Origin: Aurantiochytrium sp. KH105
Lineage: Eukaryota; Sar; Bigyra; Thraustochytrida; Thraustochytriidae
Assembly: GCA_003116975.1 (NCBI GenBank)
Contig: BGKB01000051.1
Location: forward strand, 248,001-312,000
Direction: 5' to 3'
Length of the DNA stretch: 64,000 nt
The notes under the pieces were generated by a model. That model was not told where the DNA came from. It saw only the letters and a list, made by a program, of their open reading frames with translations, and searched no databases. A program made the position numbers and the translations under genes. Of the stretch, positions 55,795-64,000 are shown piece after piece. How positions within the stretch are numbered: position 1 is the first letter of the stretch; each line of letters opens with the position of its first letter.

Positions 55795-56997
55795 TCATGC
55801 TTTTAAAAGAAGATCATAGTGATTTCCGGCTTCAGAAAACTGACCCCGACGCCAGAGCAAGCGAACGGGATCGTCGGATGTGTCACCATATGTGAGCATA
55901 TGTTCATACCCGCCGCCCTGGGGTTGAAAGATGGCAATGTTCATGTTGTGTTTGCGCGCAAGTAGCCAGAACTCGGTCTCGCCTGCGTACTCGTTGCGGG
56001 ACATCGCGTTGACGTACTCGTTAAAGGTGGGGAACTTATCGTCCTTCATCAATACGAGCTGCTCCACGGTGAGACCCGTCCCAGTCATTTCCTCGTCTGC
56101 GCATCGTCGGAGCTCGGCGGCAGCGTCGGCGCGAAGTTGCAGCGCCAGACGCGTTTCTTGCTCTCGCGAAAGGTTGCCACCGTGCTGACCTTGTACAATA
56201 GCACGGAAGGCACAGTTGCCATCACCCATGATGGATTTGACCTGGAATTCATCGTCGTCAAAGCCCTCGTTATGCCGCACAGTACTAAACATTCGCGTGC
56301 CTCCCGCCGCTGATCGCGCAGACGACGCCGCAACGGCCGCCCCATACGATGGAGGTGGCGGACCCTGTGGAGCATTGAGACCCCGAGACGGCTTGTTCAC
56401 GTCCATGCCGTAAAGCTTAACATTGGTCTTTTTGCCATCCAATCGCAAGGCGTCAAGGGCCAAGGCGGCTTGCTTGGCGGTTAGCGACGAAGAAGCTCGC
56501 TTCCAGATCGTCGAGCCTCGGCCAGAGCCTGTGTCCTCGCGGCCAGACGAACCAGAGGCCGCAGCATCTCGGCGCCGCGCCTCTTCTTCGGCACGGTTCT
56601 TTTCAATAATTTGCAATCGAATGCCGTCCATGCAGCGGTTCATTAGACCCTGCAGACGATCAAGCGTCTCTTGCACCTCTGCGGCCTGCTTTTCGTAGCG
56701 CGGGCCCGACTCTTGGGGCCTGTTTAGCCGTAGTGGGAGGACGCACTCCAGATATAAATGAAGACAGTAAAAGGCGTTATCCCATTGGCCGGCCTTAAAG
56801 AAGTCATCAAAGCGGTTGTAGATCTTCATGGCTTCCACAAAGCGGTCTGGGACGCTTCGTTTGAACTTGCGGCGAGCGTTGCGCACATCACCTTTGATGC
56901 GGCTTTTGATTTCTTCCCACTCTTCGTTCACCTTGCGAGCAAAGGCAGGGTCCGACATGAGTTCATCGGGGGTCAGAGATCGCGCCATGGCAGCCAT
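55795..56997 (-). CDS. OTU-family deubiquitinase with N-terminal MIT/USP8-dimer-like helical domain
   Basis: A cysteine protease that removes ubiquitin. In 400 residues, the C-terminal OTU domain (~250-400) has the catalytic motif GDGNCAFRA with Asp259 and Cys262, and the late His393 in GNHYDLLL. The N-terminal ~20-150 is helical; FVEAMKIYNRFDDFFKAGQWDNAFYCLHLYLECVLP resembles the MIT/USP8-dimer domain of endosomal deubiquitinases such as USP8 and STAMBP, suggesting recruitment to ESCRT or endosomes. A Ser/Gly-rich linker (~150-245) joins them. ATGs at 56997 and 56988 are both in frame; the first is used. The 5' flank is shared head to head with the SDR gene. Confidence 0.88.
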   Translation of the reverse strand: MAAMARSLTPDELMSDPAFARKVNEEWEEIKSRIKGDVRNARRKFKRSVPDRFVEAMKIYNRFDDFFKAGQWDNAFYCLHLYLECVLPLRLNRPQESGPRYEKQAAEVQETLDRLQGLMNRCMDGIRLQIIEKNRAEEEARRRDAAASGSSGREDTGSGRGSTIWKRASSSLTAKQAALALDALRLDGKKTNVKLYGMDVNKPSRGLNAPQGPPPPSYGAAVAASSARSAAGGTRMFSTVRHNEGFDDDEFQVKSIMGDGNCAFRAIVQGQHGGNLSREQETRLALQLRADAAAELRRCADEEMTGTGLTVEQLVLMKDDKFPTFNEYVNAMSRNEYAGETEFWLLARKHNMNIAIFQPQGGGYEHMLTYGDTSDDPVRLLWRRGQFSEAGNHYDLLLKA

Positions 56998-57791
56998 TTT
57001 TGCTTTCGAAATGCTTTGCTTCCGCCTTTCCTCTCTTTATCTCTACCTCTTTTGCGATTGTTTTGGATGATGTTCCTTCCAGCACCTCCGTGTCTGCGCG
57101 TCCTCCGCCCGCCTCGTCGCGGCCGCGCACGCACCCGCCAGGTAGGCAGGCAGGCAGACAGGCCTCCAAGATAGAAGAAGATGAAGGACGCCTTCGCTCC
57201 GAGTTCCTTCACTCGCCCCGCGGGGGCACCGCTGCAAGGCCTTGCGCCGCCGCGAGGCCGCGGGCAGGGCAGCTCTCGGGCCTCACGAGGCCGGACGCTA
57301 CGCGGCGCGTCTCGGGCGCGTGGGATCCCGCGCGAGTGCCGGCCTTGCGTCTTTGCGCGACTCGGACTCCGCCTCTCGCCACGGAACAACAAAGGAACGG
57401 TTACAGAACCATCCAAGGTTGAGCGCAGCGCACTTTACTTGGCGAGTTTTATGCGGTTGCTTGCAGGGGGTCGCGAGGACTTGCTTTGCGCGCTTGAAGA
57501 GCGAGCCAACGCGCACCTTTGCGTGGCTGACTCGGCGCACAGGACAGAAATGCCCACTAGCCTCAGGTTGCAGTTGATGCTCACTGTCAAGGCAAGCAGG
57601 CGGGCTGAAAATGCGTTGCGCACGGCAAGACGGCGAAATGCAGGATCGACGTAGATTGTGAGCCTCGCGTGGGCGTAGAGTCTGCAGACAGATCACATTG
57701 GGCCACGGACGAGGAGCTCGGTTGCCGAGGCTAGCGGGCACGCAGACAGACGGAAGTATATATTGCGCTACGAGGACACGAACACGGACGC
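56998..57791. other. Divergent promoter region between the OTU and SDR genes
   Basis: About 800 bases. It holds an (AGGC)n patch at 57144-57162 upstream of the OTU gene. A TATATA box-like sequence at 57756-57762 lies about 30 bases upstream of the SDR start codon; if real, the leader is very short. Frames here are low-complexity. Confidence 0.5.
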
Positions 57792-58745
57792 ATGTCGCAG
57801 ACGCCGCAGCAGACGACAATGTCGACGACAGAACTCGGCCTCGCAGGAGGCCTCGGCGCCGCTCTGGGCGGCCTCGCGGTATACTTTGCCCTGCGTCGCG
57901 GCGGCGGTGCCAGCAAGGCCAAGTTCTCCATGGCTGACCAGAAAAAGCGCTTCGCGACGGCCAAGAAGAAGAATCTCAAGCGCGTTCTGGATATCGACAG
58001 CGTCTTCGAACCCAGCAAGCTGCGCGGTAAGCGTGTGCTTGTCGTTGGCGCAAGCCGCGGTCTTGGTCTCGAGGTTGCGCAAGCTGCCGCAGCCGCGGGC
58101 GCAGAGGCGATTGGTACCGTGCGTTCCCCGAACAAGGATGTCTCGGAGGCAGGGCTTGCGCAAGTGATCGAGAACGTCGATGTGACTTCTGACGAGGGCA
58201 TGCGCACCCTTGTCGATAGCCTCAAGTCCCCCGTTGATATTTGCATTGTGGTGGCGGGGTACTTTTACGGACCTGTTGAGCGCCTTACGGACAAGTCGCT
58301 CAACTTCAAAGAGGAGTGGAAAATGATCGATATTTGCGGTATTGGACCCCTTCGCGTTGCCAACGCTCTCGTCAACAATGGGCGGCTTCGCGAAAAGGGC
58401 GGTCGTCTTGCCATCGTGACCTCGCAGGCGGGTTCGATCGAATGGCGCGAGGTGCAAAACCCGCACGGGGACAACTACGGCCATCACATGTCCCGCGCCT
58501 GTACAAACATGATGGGCCGTCTTTTGTCCTTTGAGCTCAAAGAAAAGGGCATTGCTGTCTCCTTGCTGCACCCCGGCTTCAACCGTACTGAGATGACGGA
58601 AAAGTATAGTGAAATTTGGGACGAAGAGGGCGCTGTCGAGCCCGAGGTCGGTGCCAAGCGCGTGCTGCATGAGGTCAACCTCATGTCCATGAACAACACT
58701 GGCTCTTTCGTCAACTGCGAAGATGGTCTGCTCATTCCCTGGTAA
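57792..58745 (+). CDS. Short-chain dehydrogenase/reductase, membrane-anchored, with altered active site
   Basis: 317 residues with a Rossmann SDR fold. Residues ~12-33 (GLAGGLGAALGGLAVYFALR) form an N-terminal membrane segment or signal anchor. The cofactor site is RVLVVGASRGLGLEVAQ (77-93; family TGxxxGxG), followed by NVDVTSDEGM and VDICIVVAGYFYG (family NNAG, here VVAG). SQAGSIEW holds the catalytic Ser region. The expected YxxxSK block (as in YGYRxSKAALNM of C-factor-like SDRs) reads YGHHMSRACTNM, so the catalytic Tyr and Lys appear replaced by His and Arg. LHPGFNRTEMT follows as usual. Substrate unknown; it may be a weak, altered or non-catalytic SDR. An ATG at 57828 is an alternative start. 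Confidence 0.82.
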   Translation: MSQTPQQTTMSTTELGLAGGLGAALGGLAVYFALRRGGGASKAKFSMADQKKRFATAKKKNLKRVLDIDSVFEPSKLRGKRVLVVGASRGLGLEVAQAAAAAGAEAIGTVRSPNKDVSEAGLAQVIENVDVTSDEGMRTLVDSLKSPVDICIVVAGYFYGPVERLTDKSLNFKEEWKMIDICGIGPLRVANALVNNGRLREKGGRLAIVTSQAGSIEWREVQNPHGDNYGHHMSRACTNMMGRLLSFELKEKGIAVSLLHPGFNRTEMTEKYSEIWDEEGAVEPEVGAKRVLHEVNLMSMNNTGSFVNCEDGLLIPW

Positions 58746-59057
58746 AGAGCAACAAAGAGTTACGCATGACAATGGCCTGCAGGTTGCCGTCAGTCGTTTG
58801 CAATTATCAACAAGAAGTCGTGATGAAAATCAGCAAATTCCAATTGTTCACTTGTTAGTTTTTCTGATTCATTCCACACCTTTCCCGATGGGACGAAAAT
58901 GAACGAACAGTAGAAGACGATCTCGCCTGGGCCACTTTCGTGTTCGCTCTCTTTTTGATAATCAGCAAAGCAAGGCAAAGCCACGTGTGTAAGAGTGTCT
59001 TTCTACACATGCAGCTGCAGTTGGTCAATGCAAAGCTTTACATGATGCTTAAAGAAA
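58746..59057. other. Convergent 3' flanks, no gene seen
   Basis: 312 bases between the SDR and the zinc GTPase gene, AT-richer than the genes. No feature seen. Confidence 0.6.
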
Positions 59058-60473
59058 TTAATAAAGCATGCTCTCATCCATCCCTGAGGCGAAGAGCATG
59101 CGCTGTTTCTGGCCCACAAAACTGCCAACGTCTTGCTGCAGTCCCGCTTGGCGGGATTGTTCACGTTGTGCATCTGCACTAACGCTTCCCTCGTTCGTGG
59201 CAGCAAGAACGCATGCGCGAACACCTTTTTCTAATCGCTTTCGCAAATTCGCGTGGCGATCGAGCGCTCCAATAAATACCAACACTGAGCTCTTGTCTTC
59301 GTCCATGTACAAACCTTGGGGGGTAAAGTCCATGTGACCAAAGACGCCCTGCATTACGACACGCACATCTTGTCCATGCCTTCGGGACCAAAGGAGGCCC
59401 TTGTACCGAACCAGTGCGTCCGGGCATGTTTCCATAATGGAAGTTTCCAGCCAACCACGCAATCTCTGCCAGTCCAACGGTCCGTCTCGCACGGTGATGC
59501 TCATGGTTGCAAAACCTAGCGCACTATGAGCGTGCGATCCCCCGTCTTTTTCATTATGTTTGTGCGCATGCCCATTTCCATGGTGATGATGCTCGTCGTT
59601 TCCATTCTCTTCCTTTGCGATTTGAGAGAGGATGTCCGTGAGCTCTGAAGCTTTTTTGAGAGAAAACGCACGTTGTTTCATAAAGTGTCCAGGCCGAAGC
59701 GCCTCTGGAAGGGCCTTGGCGCTCTGCAGCGCGCAGCTTTCGATGCGACACGCGGCATTCACGTGCTCAATCGCCGCGCGCACTCTTTTCTCGTGATTTT
59801 CCCGCGCAGCATCGCCTTCTCGTGCAGCATCGAGTTTGTTCACAATGACCATGTCCGAGAGCGAGATCTGCTCTTGAGCCAGATCCCCAAGCATGCCCCA
59901 GTCATCCGTTTCCTCTTGTCCATTTTCGCGGGGTGCTTCTCCAAGAAGCAGCCGGTCTGCCTGAACTGCGTCGACGACGCAGATAACGCTGTCAAGCTGC
60001 AGGGATCGCTGCACAAAAGGATCAGAAAAGAAGGTTTGCACGACGGGGGCCAGACTGCTGAGACCCGAGAGCTCCAAAATGATGCCGTCGAGCTCATCCG
60101 CACGTCCGATCAGCCGCTTGAAGGTGTCGACGAGATCACCTCTGACGCGGCAGCACATGCATCCATTCGGCATGAGCACGACTTCGTCGGCGTTGTCCAT
60201 GGCAATGCGGTCTGTTTCGCTGCGCAAGAGTTTGTCATCGATGCTCTCTTTGCCCACCTCGTTTTCGATGACTGCGATTTTGAGCCCCGAGTCCTTCAGG
60301 AGCCGCGTCAAGAGGGTAGTCTTTCCTGCACCAAGCAGCCCCGTGAGCACCACGCACGGCAGTCTGTTCGCCTGCAGACGCGCGCAACCCTCCGCCGCAA
60401 GGCGCTCCTCGTTGCTGAGCCCGTCCACCTCGCCACGGACCTGCGCCTGGGCCTCCTCGCAGAACCTGCACAT
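59058..60473 (-). CDS. COG0523/CobW-family zinc-binding GTPase
   Basis: A GTP-dependent metallochaperone of the ZNG1/YeiR type, 471 residues from the ATG at 60471-60473. Walker A GLLGAGKT (45-52), the family metal motif CMCC (105-108: Cys105, Cys107, Cys108), and NKLD (212-215). A His-rich loop at 295-316 (EHHHHGNGHAHKHN...HAH) can bind several zinc ions and may load or sense metal. VVQTFFSDPF and the CobW C-terminal domain (SITVRDGPLDWQRLRGWLE...VMQGVFGHM) follow. The frame is open upstream to 61529 without another Met, but that region is antisense to COG4 and low-complexity. The N-terminus begins CRFCEE, not the CPELVP METAP1-binding motif of animal ZNG1, so the client may differ. Head to head with COG4. 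Confidence 0.9.
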   Translation of the reverse strand: MCRFCEEAQAQVRGEVDGLSNEERLAAEGCARLQANRLPCVVLTGLLGAGKTTLLTRLLKDSGLKIAVIENEVGKESIDDKLLRSETDRIAMDNADEVVLMPNGCMCCRVRGDLVDTFKRLIGRADELDGIILELSGLSSLAPVVQTFFSDPFVQRSLQLDSVICVVDAVQADRLLLGEAPRENGQEETDDWGMLGDLAQEQISLSDMVIVNKLDAAREGDAARENHEKRVRAAIEHVNAACRIESCALQSAKALPEALRPGHFMKQRAFSLKKASELTDILSQIAKEENGNDEHHHHGNGHAHKHNEKDGGSHAHSALGFATMSITVRDGPLDWQRLRGWLETSIMETCPDALVRYKGLLWSRRHGQDVRVVMQGVFGHMDFTPQGLYMDEDKSSVLVFIGALDRHANLRKRLEKGVRACVLAATNEGSVSADAQREQSRQAGLQQDVGSFVGQKQRMLFASGMDESMLY

Positions 60474-60970
60474 CTCTGCGCCCCGCGGGCTTGCTGCTCT
60501 CGCGAGGCCTTCCTCCTCCTCCTCCTCCTCCTCGTCCTCCTCCACCTCGTCCTGGTCCTTGGCGACAGAGTTAGAGTTCTTGGCGACCTGGGAGCCGACC
60601 TTGAGCGGCTCGCCGCGCCAGCCGAGTCCGACTCGGCCGCCTCCGGCGCGCAGGCTCGGCGCCGCGACGGCGAGGGCCGCCGCGCGCAGGCTCGGCGCCG
60701 CGGCGGCGAGGGCCGCGCTCGCGCCCCGGGTGGCGCGGCGCGAGGCCGGGCGCGCGGAGATCCAGGTTGGCGGACTGCCGAGCCACGATTTTAAAACCGG
60801 CCTCGCGCAGCCTCGGCCTGCTGCATGTCGAGCCTGAAGAGCTCGAGCTCGCGCAGCGCGACGCGCAGCCGCTCGGCGCAGACCCGCAAGCTCGGCGCGG
60901 GCGGCGGACGGCAGGCCCTCGGCGTTGGCGCTGGCGCTGGCGGGCGGGGCGGGCGGGGCGGGCGGCGTTG
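60474..60970. other. Head-to-head promoter region between zinc GTPase and COG4
   Basis: About 500 very GC-rich bases, including a (CCT)n stretch around 60507-60545 and the duplicated segment GGCGCCGCGACGGCGAGGGC-like near 60657-60720 (two imperfect copies ~36 bases apart). Probably a bidirectional promoter plus leaders. Confidence 0.5.
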
Positions 60971-63787
60971 ATGAGCCCTGCGCCGGCGGCGTCGAGCTCG
61001 AGCGCGAACTTGAGCGCGACGAAGATGGCGGCGGCGGGCGCGACGCGGCAGCGCGCGGGCAGCGCGAGGCCCGGCGAGGGCGAGGCCGCGGCGAGGACGG
61101 GCGGCGCGGAGAGTGCTGCGGCGGCGGCGGCGGCGCAGAAGACGACGGGCTCGACGAGCTCGACGCCGACCTCAACGCAGCGCGAAGCGACCAAGCCGCC
61201 CGCGACGACGTCAACGGCGACGACGACCGCGACGATGGCGGAGGTGTCGCCGCTCGAGGAGGTCGTGGCGCTCGGGACTGACCCGCAGGCCATGGAACAG
61301 GCTTTGCAAATGACCCTGCGCGAAGAAGAAGAACTTCAGCAGCAAATTGGCAAGGCGCTCGCAGAATCGGTCCGTGCGACTGCGAAGGGCGAGGATCCGA
61401 CGACACTGACCCGGCTCGGCGGACCTGCAAACCTCGAAGGAACCCTCGCAAGCCTCGATGCGAGTATTCCGACGCTTCAGAGCGTATATGCCGGCGCGGG
61501 CAAACTCGAGGGTCGCATCGCCGAAACACGCGCCATGGCCGATGTCGTCAGCCGGCGTGTGCGTGAAATTGACCTGGCACGATCGCGCGCACTCGAAGCG
61601 CTCGCCCACGTCCGGCGTGTCGTCGAGTTGCGCGAATGCCTCAAGGGTGTCAAGGAGTGCATGGCACGAGAAGACCTCGAGGCCGCCTCGGACTTTGTTC
61701 ACAGATACCGGTCGAGTGGCGTCGGCCACGCCGACGGCGAGGATGAGGCAGAATCGAGCGCAGAATTCAAGATGCGCGAAGAGTCATTAAGTCGGACCGC
61801 GCTAGAGGAGCTCACTCGCGCTTTTGAGGCGCGCGACGAGGACAAGATCCTCAAGGTGTGCCGCGTTTTTGCCAAGCTTGGTCAGCCGACAGAAGGTGTC
61901 TCGCGACTTTTGCGGTACCGATGCGACCAGCTTCGTCGGGATGTTGAGCTCGAAATCGAGCTCACCAGTGCCGAGGAAGACCCAGAGGCGCGCCATGATG
62001 TAGAGTATGACCCGAGCCATGCGAGTGGAGGCGCGGGATCCGATGGCAACGGTTCGTCGTCACCTGCAAAATCGTATCTGGACCTCTTGGTGCACCTTTT
62101 GAACCAGGGCGCCGCCGTGGTGCAACGCACCTCGAGCGTGGTGCGTCGTCATATTAGCAAGTCCAAGGATCTGCAGGCTTTGGTGGTGTCGTCGATTCAT
62201 GCGGAATGCGATGGCCTCATTACCAAGATTTTGCGCTCGTTCATGGAGCGTCGTCGTGTCGAAGAGCGAGCACGCATGATTATATCGGACCCATCGCGCC
62301 TCGGCGAGGCCATGCGTCTGGGCACCACGGGCTGGATCGGCAACGAAGAAGAGGAGCGTACCGAGGCGATTCAGACCTTGGACGCCTTTCTGGATGACGC
62401 AGCCCTCATGCTCAAGCACACAGAGACGTACAATCAATTCATTCAGGGAAAACGAGCTGACCTCGGTATGGCAGACAACGAGTCTCGCGAGTATATCAAC
62501 GTGGTGCAAGAACTCGCAGGGTACTATGCCGTAATGGAAAAGACGTACATGGCCACCGCCATCGACACTGCTCTTGAGATTGAAGGCGTGATGGAAAGGA
62601 CGAGTTTGCCGCCTGCAACCTCCCGCTCTGGTGCCAATGGACTCAGCGCTGGCGCCGAGGGCCTCCATCACGAAGACGATGCCTCACGCGGTAAGCAAGT
62701 TGTTGTTTCCACGATTGCTGAGGACGCCTTTTTTGTCGTTGACAAGTGCCGTGACCGTGCGACCGCGACAGGGCACACGGATAGCATTTGTGCGGTGGTT
62801 AATCACATTGTTCAAGTCTTGGAGGAGCGCGTGGCGGTGCAGCTTCAAGGCCGTGTCAATGCGATTCGCTCAGGGGCGCAGTCTCTCGGTCTCCAGGGTC
62901 AAGAGCAATTCGACCGCCTTCGTGCCGCGGCCTTTTCGCAAGCCCAGCAGGCCCTCTCCGCTACGCAGGGTGCAGCAGGCGCGAGCGCACCGAGTAAATC
63001 AAAGACAAACAGTGATTCCAAGCAAGGTGGAGACGATGAGGACGCGGAGAGCCTGCGGTCGCCTGAAACAACGCTCAACAGTCTTGCACTGTGCATTGTT
63101 TACACAAATCGTCTGCGCGCCACGCTTGAAGCGTATGCGGACTCGTTGCCTGACGATCGTCGTCGTCGCCACCTCAAGGAGTGCGTCGATGGCTTCCTAG
63201 AAACGTCGGACCTCTTTCAGCGCACCTTGAATCGCGGACTCGACAGCTTGACGCGTCTCATCAAACCACGGCTTCAATCCCGCGTTCAGAGCACAGTGGG
63301 CAATCCGGGGATTAGCTTTGAGCTCACGGAAGACGAGTACATGTCTCAGAACGAGTCGAATGATCCCTATGTATGGGCCGTGCTGCAGACGGCGGACGAT
63401 CTTTTGAACGAAACCTGTTTGCATCTCGATCTAGACTCGACGCAGCAGCTGGGTGTTCGCGTTGCGGGCGTGACAGCGGATGAGCTCATGGCGGCTGTCG
63501 TGCAGAAGCGCTTCACTGCTTTTGGGGCGCTGCTGCTCGATCGTCAGCTGCGTAGCATCGTCAAGTTCTTTGACGGCCGTATCGGCGCCGATGCAAGATT
63601 ACGTTTTCGGCGTCTGCAGCAGATCACGGACCTACTTAATCTTGATCGTGTTGAGGATGTCCATGACGTTTATGTGCCTCCTTCCTCAGCTTCGGATACA
63701 ACGGCGCTCGATAAGCGTGCAGTCAAGCGCGCCTTGGCGCTGCGTGTCGACTTTAAGCAGGACGACATCAAGCGACTCAAGATATGA
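60971..63787 (+). CDS. COG4: Conserved oligomeric Golgi complex subunit 4 (COG4)
   Basis: A subunit of the COG tether, which works in retrograde vesicle traffic within the Golgi. About 938 residues from the ATG at 60971. ATGs at 61025 and 61235 (MAEVSPLEE) are also possible, the last removing an Ala/Thr-rich, low-complexity N-terminus; the open frame further upstream begins with TTG. The core shows the COG4 pattern: heptad helices (~105-200), REIDLARSRALEALAHVRRVVELRECLKGV, AREDLEAASDFVHRYR, AGYYAVMEKTYMATAI and EDAFFVVDKCRDRATATGHTDSICAVVN, and C-terminal helical bundles. A Ser/Asp-rich insertion lies at ~675-700. Human COG4 is 785 residues; the excess is mostly the N-terminus and loops. Confidence 0.85.
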   Translation: MSPAPAASSSSANLSATKMAAAGATRQRAGSARPGEGEAAARTGGAESAAAAAAAQKTTGSTSSTPTSTQREATKPPATTSTATTTATMAEVSPLEEVVALGTDPQAMEQALQMTLREEEELQQQIGKALAESVRATAKGEDPTTLTRLGGPANLEGTLASLDASIPTLQSVYAGAGKLEGRIAETRAMADVVSRRVREIDLARSRALEALAHVRRVVELRECLKGVKECMAREDLEAASDFVHRYRSSGVGHADGEDEAESSAEFKMREESLSRTALEELTRAFEARDEDKILKVCRVFAKLGQPTEGVSRLLRYRCDQLRRDVELEIELTSAEEDPEARHDVEYDPSHASGGAGSDGNGSSSPAKSYLDLLVHLLNQGAAVVQRTSSVVRRHISKSKDLQALVVSSIHAECDGLITKILRSFMERRRVEERARMIISDPSRLGEAMRLGTTGWIGNEEEERTEAIQTLDAFLDDAALMLKHTETYNQFIQGKRADLGMADNESREYINVVQELAGYYAVMEKTYMATAIDTALEIEGVMERTSLPPATSRSGANGLSAGAEGLHHEDDASRGKQVVVSTIAEDAFFVVDKCRDRATATGHTDSICAVVNHIVQVLEERVAVQLQGRVNAIRSGAQSLGLQGQEQFDRLRAAAFSQAQQALSATQGAAGASAPSKSKTNSDSKQGGDDEDAESLRSPETTLNSLALCIVYTNRLRATLEAYADSLPDDRRRRHLKECVDGFLETSDLFQRTLNRGLDSLTRLIKPRLQSRVQSTVGNPGISFELTEDEYMSQNESNDPYVWAVLQTADDLLNETCLHLDLDSTQQLGVRVAGVTADELMAAVVQKRFTAFGALLLDRQLRSIVKFFDGRIGADARLRFRRLQQITDLLNLDRVEDVHDVYVPPSSASDTTALDKRAVKRALALRVDFKQDDIKRLKI

Positions 63788-64000
63788 CATGAGCATACAA
63801 AAAGCAAATCATTTTATACGTTTTGTGTAGTGCCGAGGCATTTTGCTTCTTCCTTTTGTTCTGAGCATAAAGTCAAATGTAGACGTACTCGCGAAAAGAA
63901 ACAACTGCATCATGACGATGTGTAAAAAAGGTTGTGAAGAGGAAAGAAGAGGAAGAGACGGCGATGCAAGTAGTACCAGGATGCTCGAACAAATGAGACT
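63788..64000. other. 3' flank of COG4, no gene seen
   Basis: 213 bases to the window edge, AT-richer, no supported coding frame. Confidence 0.6.

Noticed and set aside
57768-58772. 334-codon minus-strand frame
   Set aside because: Antisense shadow of the SDR.
59673-60794. 373-codon plus-strand frame
   Set aside because: Antisense shadow of the COG0523 GTPase.
60474-61529. N-terminal extension of the zinc GTPase to 61529
   Set aside because: No Met until Met1 at 60473, antisense to COG4, Ser/Pro/Ala/Arg low complexity.
1-64000. CRISPR arrays, insertion sequences, retroelements, rRNA
   Set aside because: No spaced palindromic repeats, transposase, reverse transcriptase or rRNA signatures were seen.

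Overview
The window reads as nuclear DNA of a GC-rich, intron-poor protist, most likely a thraustochytrid (Labyrinthulomycetes, of the Aurantiochytrium/Schizochytrium/Hondaea kind). This is inferred from the mix of genes: ER N-glycosylation, Golgi tethering, RNA exosome, mitochondrial carrier, PI-PLC and a cytochrome b5 desaturase. Long uninterrupted coding frames, strong third-position GC bias with open antisense frames, and short GC-rich tetranucleotide arrays near gene starts fit the same picture. No organelle, bacterial, viral, tRNA or rRNA signature was seen. Two small genes carry clear GT-AG introns, so splicing exists but is sparse.

Layout. 1-3452 holds no supported gene but has a ~65-bp tandem array. 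An aldehyde dehydrogenase (-, 3453-4958) follows, then a 5-kb repeat-rich gap. A phosphoinositide phospholipase C (+, 9966-12964) lies tail to tail with a class 3, DAG-lipase-like lipase (-, 13238-14791). Next come an ALG6-type glucosyltransferase (+, 15859-18036), a small tail-anchored coiled-coil protein (-, 18583-19074), a large acid-lipase-family hydrolase (+, 21125-25297), a STAND NTPase with coiled coils (-, 25448-30907), a mitochondrial carrier (-, 31519-32556), exosome subunit RRP42 (+, 33865-34713) and a NIPA-type transporter (-, 35320-37098). Then a front-end desaturase with an extra duplicated membrane module (+, 39593-42541) and a WD40/fibronectin III protein (+, 42924-47429). Two cysteine-rich metallothionein-like genes follow (-, 47911-47991 and 50116-50748, the second with a C-terminal membrane anchor). 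The right end holds a FUT8-like glycosyltransferase (+, 52187-53947), an archaemetzincin-like protein lacking its zinc site (-, 54348-55391), an OTU deubiquitinase (-, 55795-56997), a divergent SDR (+, 57792-58745), a COG0523/CobW zinc GTPase (-, 59058-60473) and COG4 (+, 60971-63787).

How they fit together. There are no operons; genes are single units that alternate in strand. Lipid metabolism and signalling recur (PLC, two lipases, desaturase, ALDH, SDR), as do the secretory pathway (ALG6, FUT8-like, COG4) and metal handling (two metallothioneins, a zinc GTPase). The most notable items are the membrane-anchored metallothionein, whose gene is only visible after splicing, the desaturase fused to an unrecognised duplicated membrane module, and the archaemetzincin that has lost its HExxH motif. 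A single N at 12459 flanked by a 235-bp exact duplication is an assembly join that breaks the PLC frame artificially.
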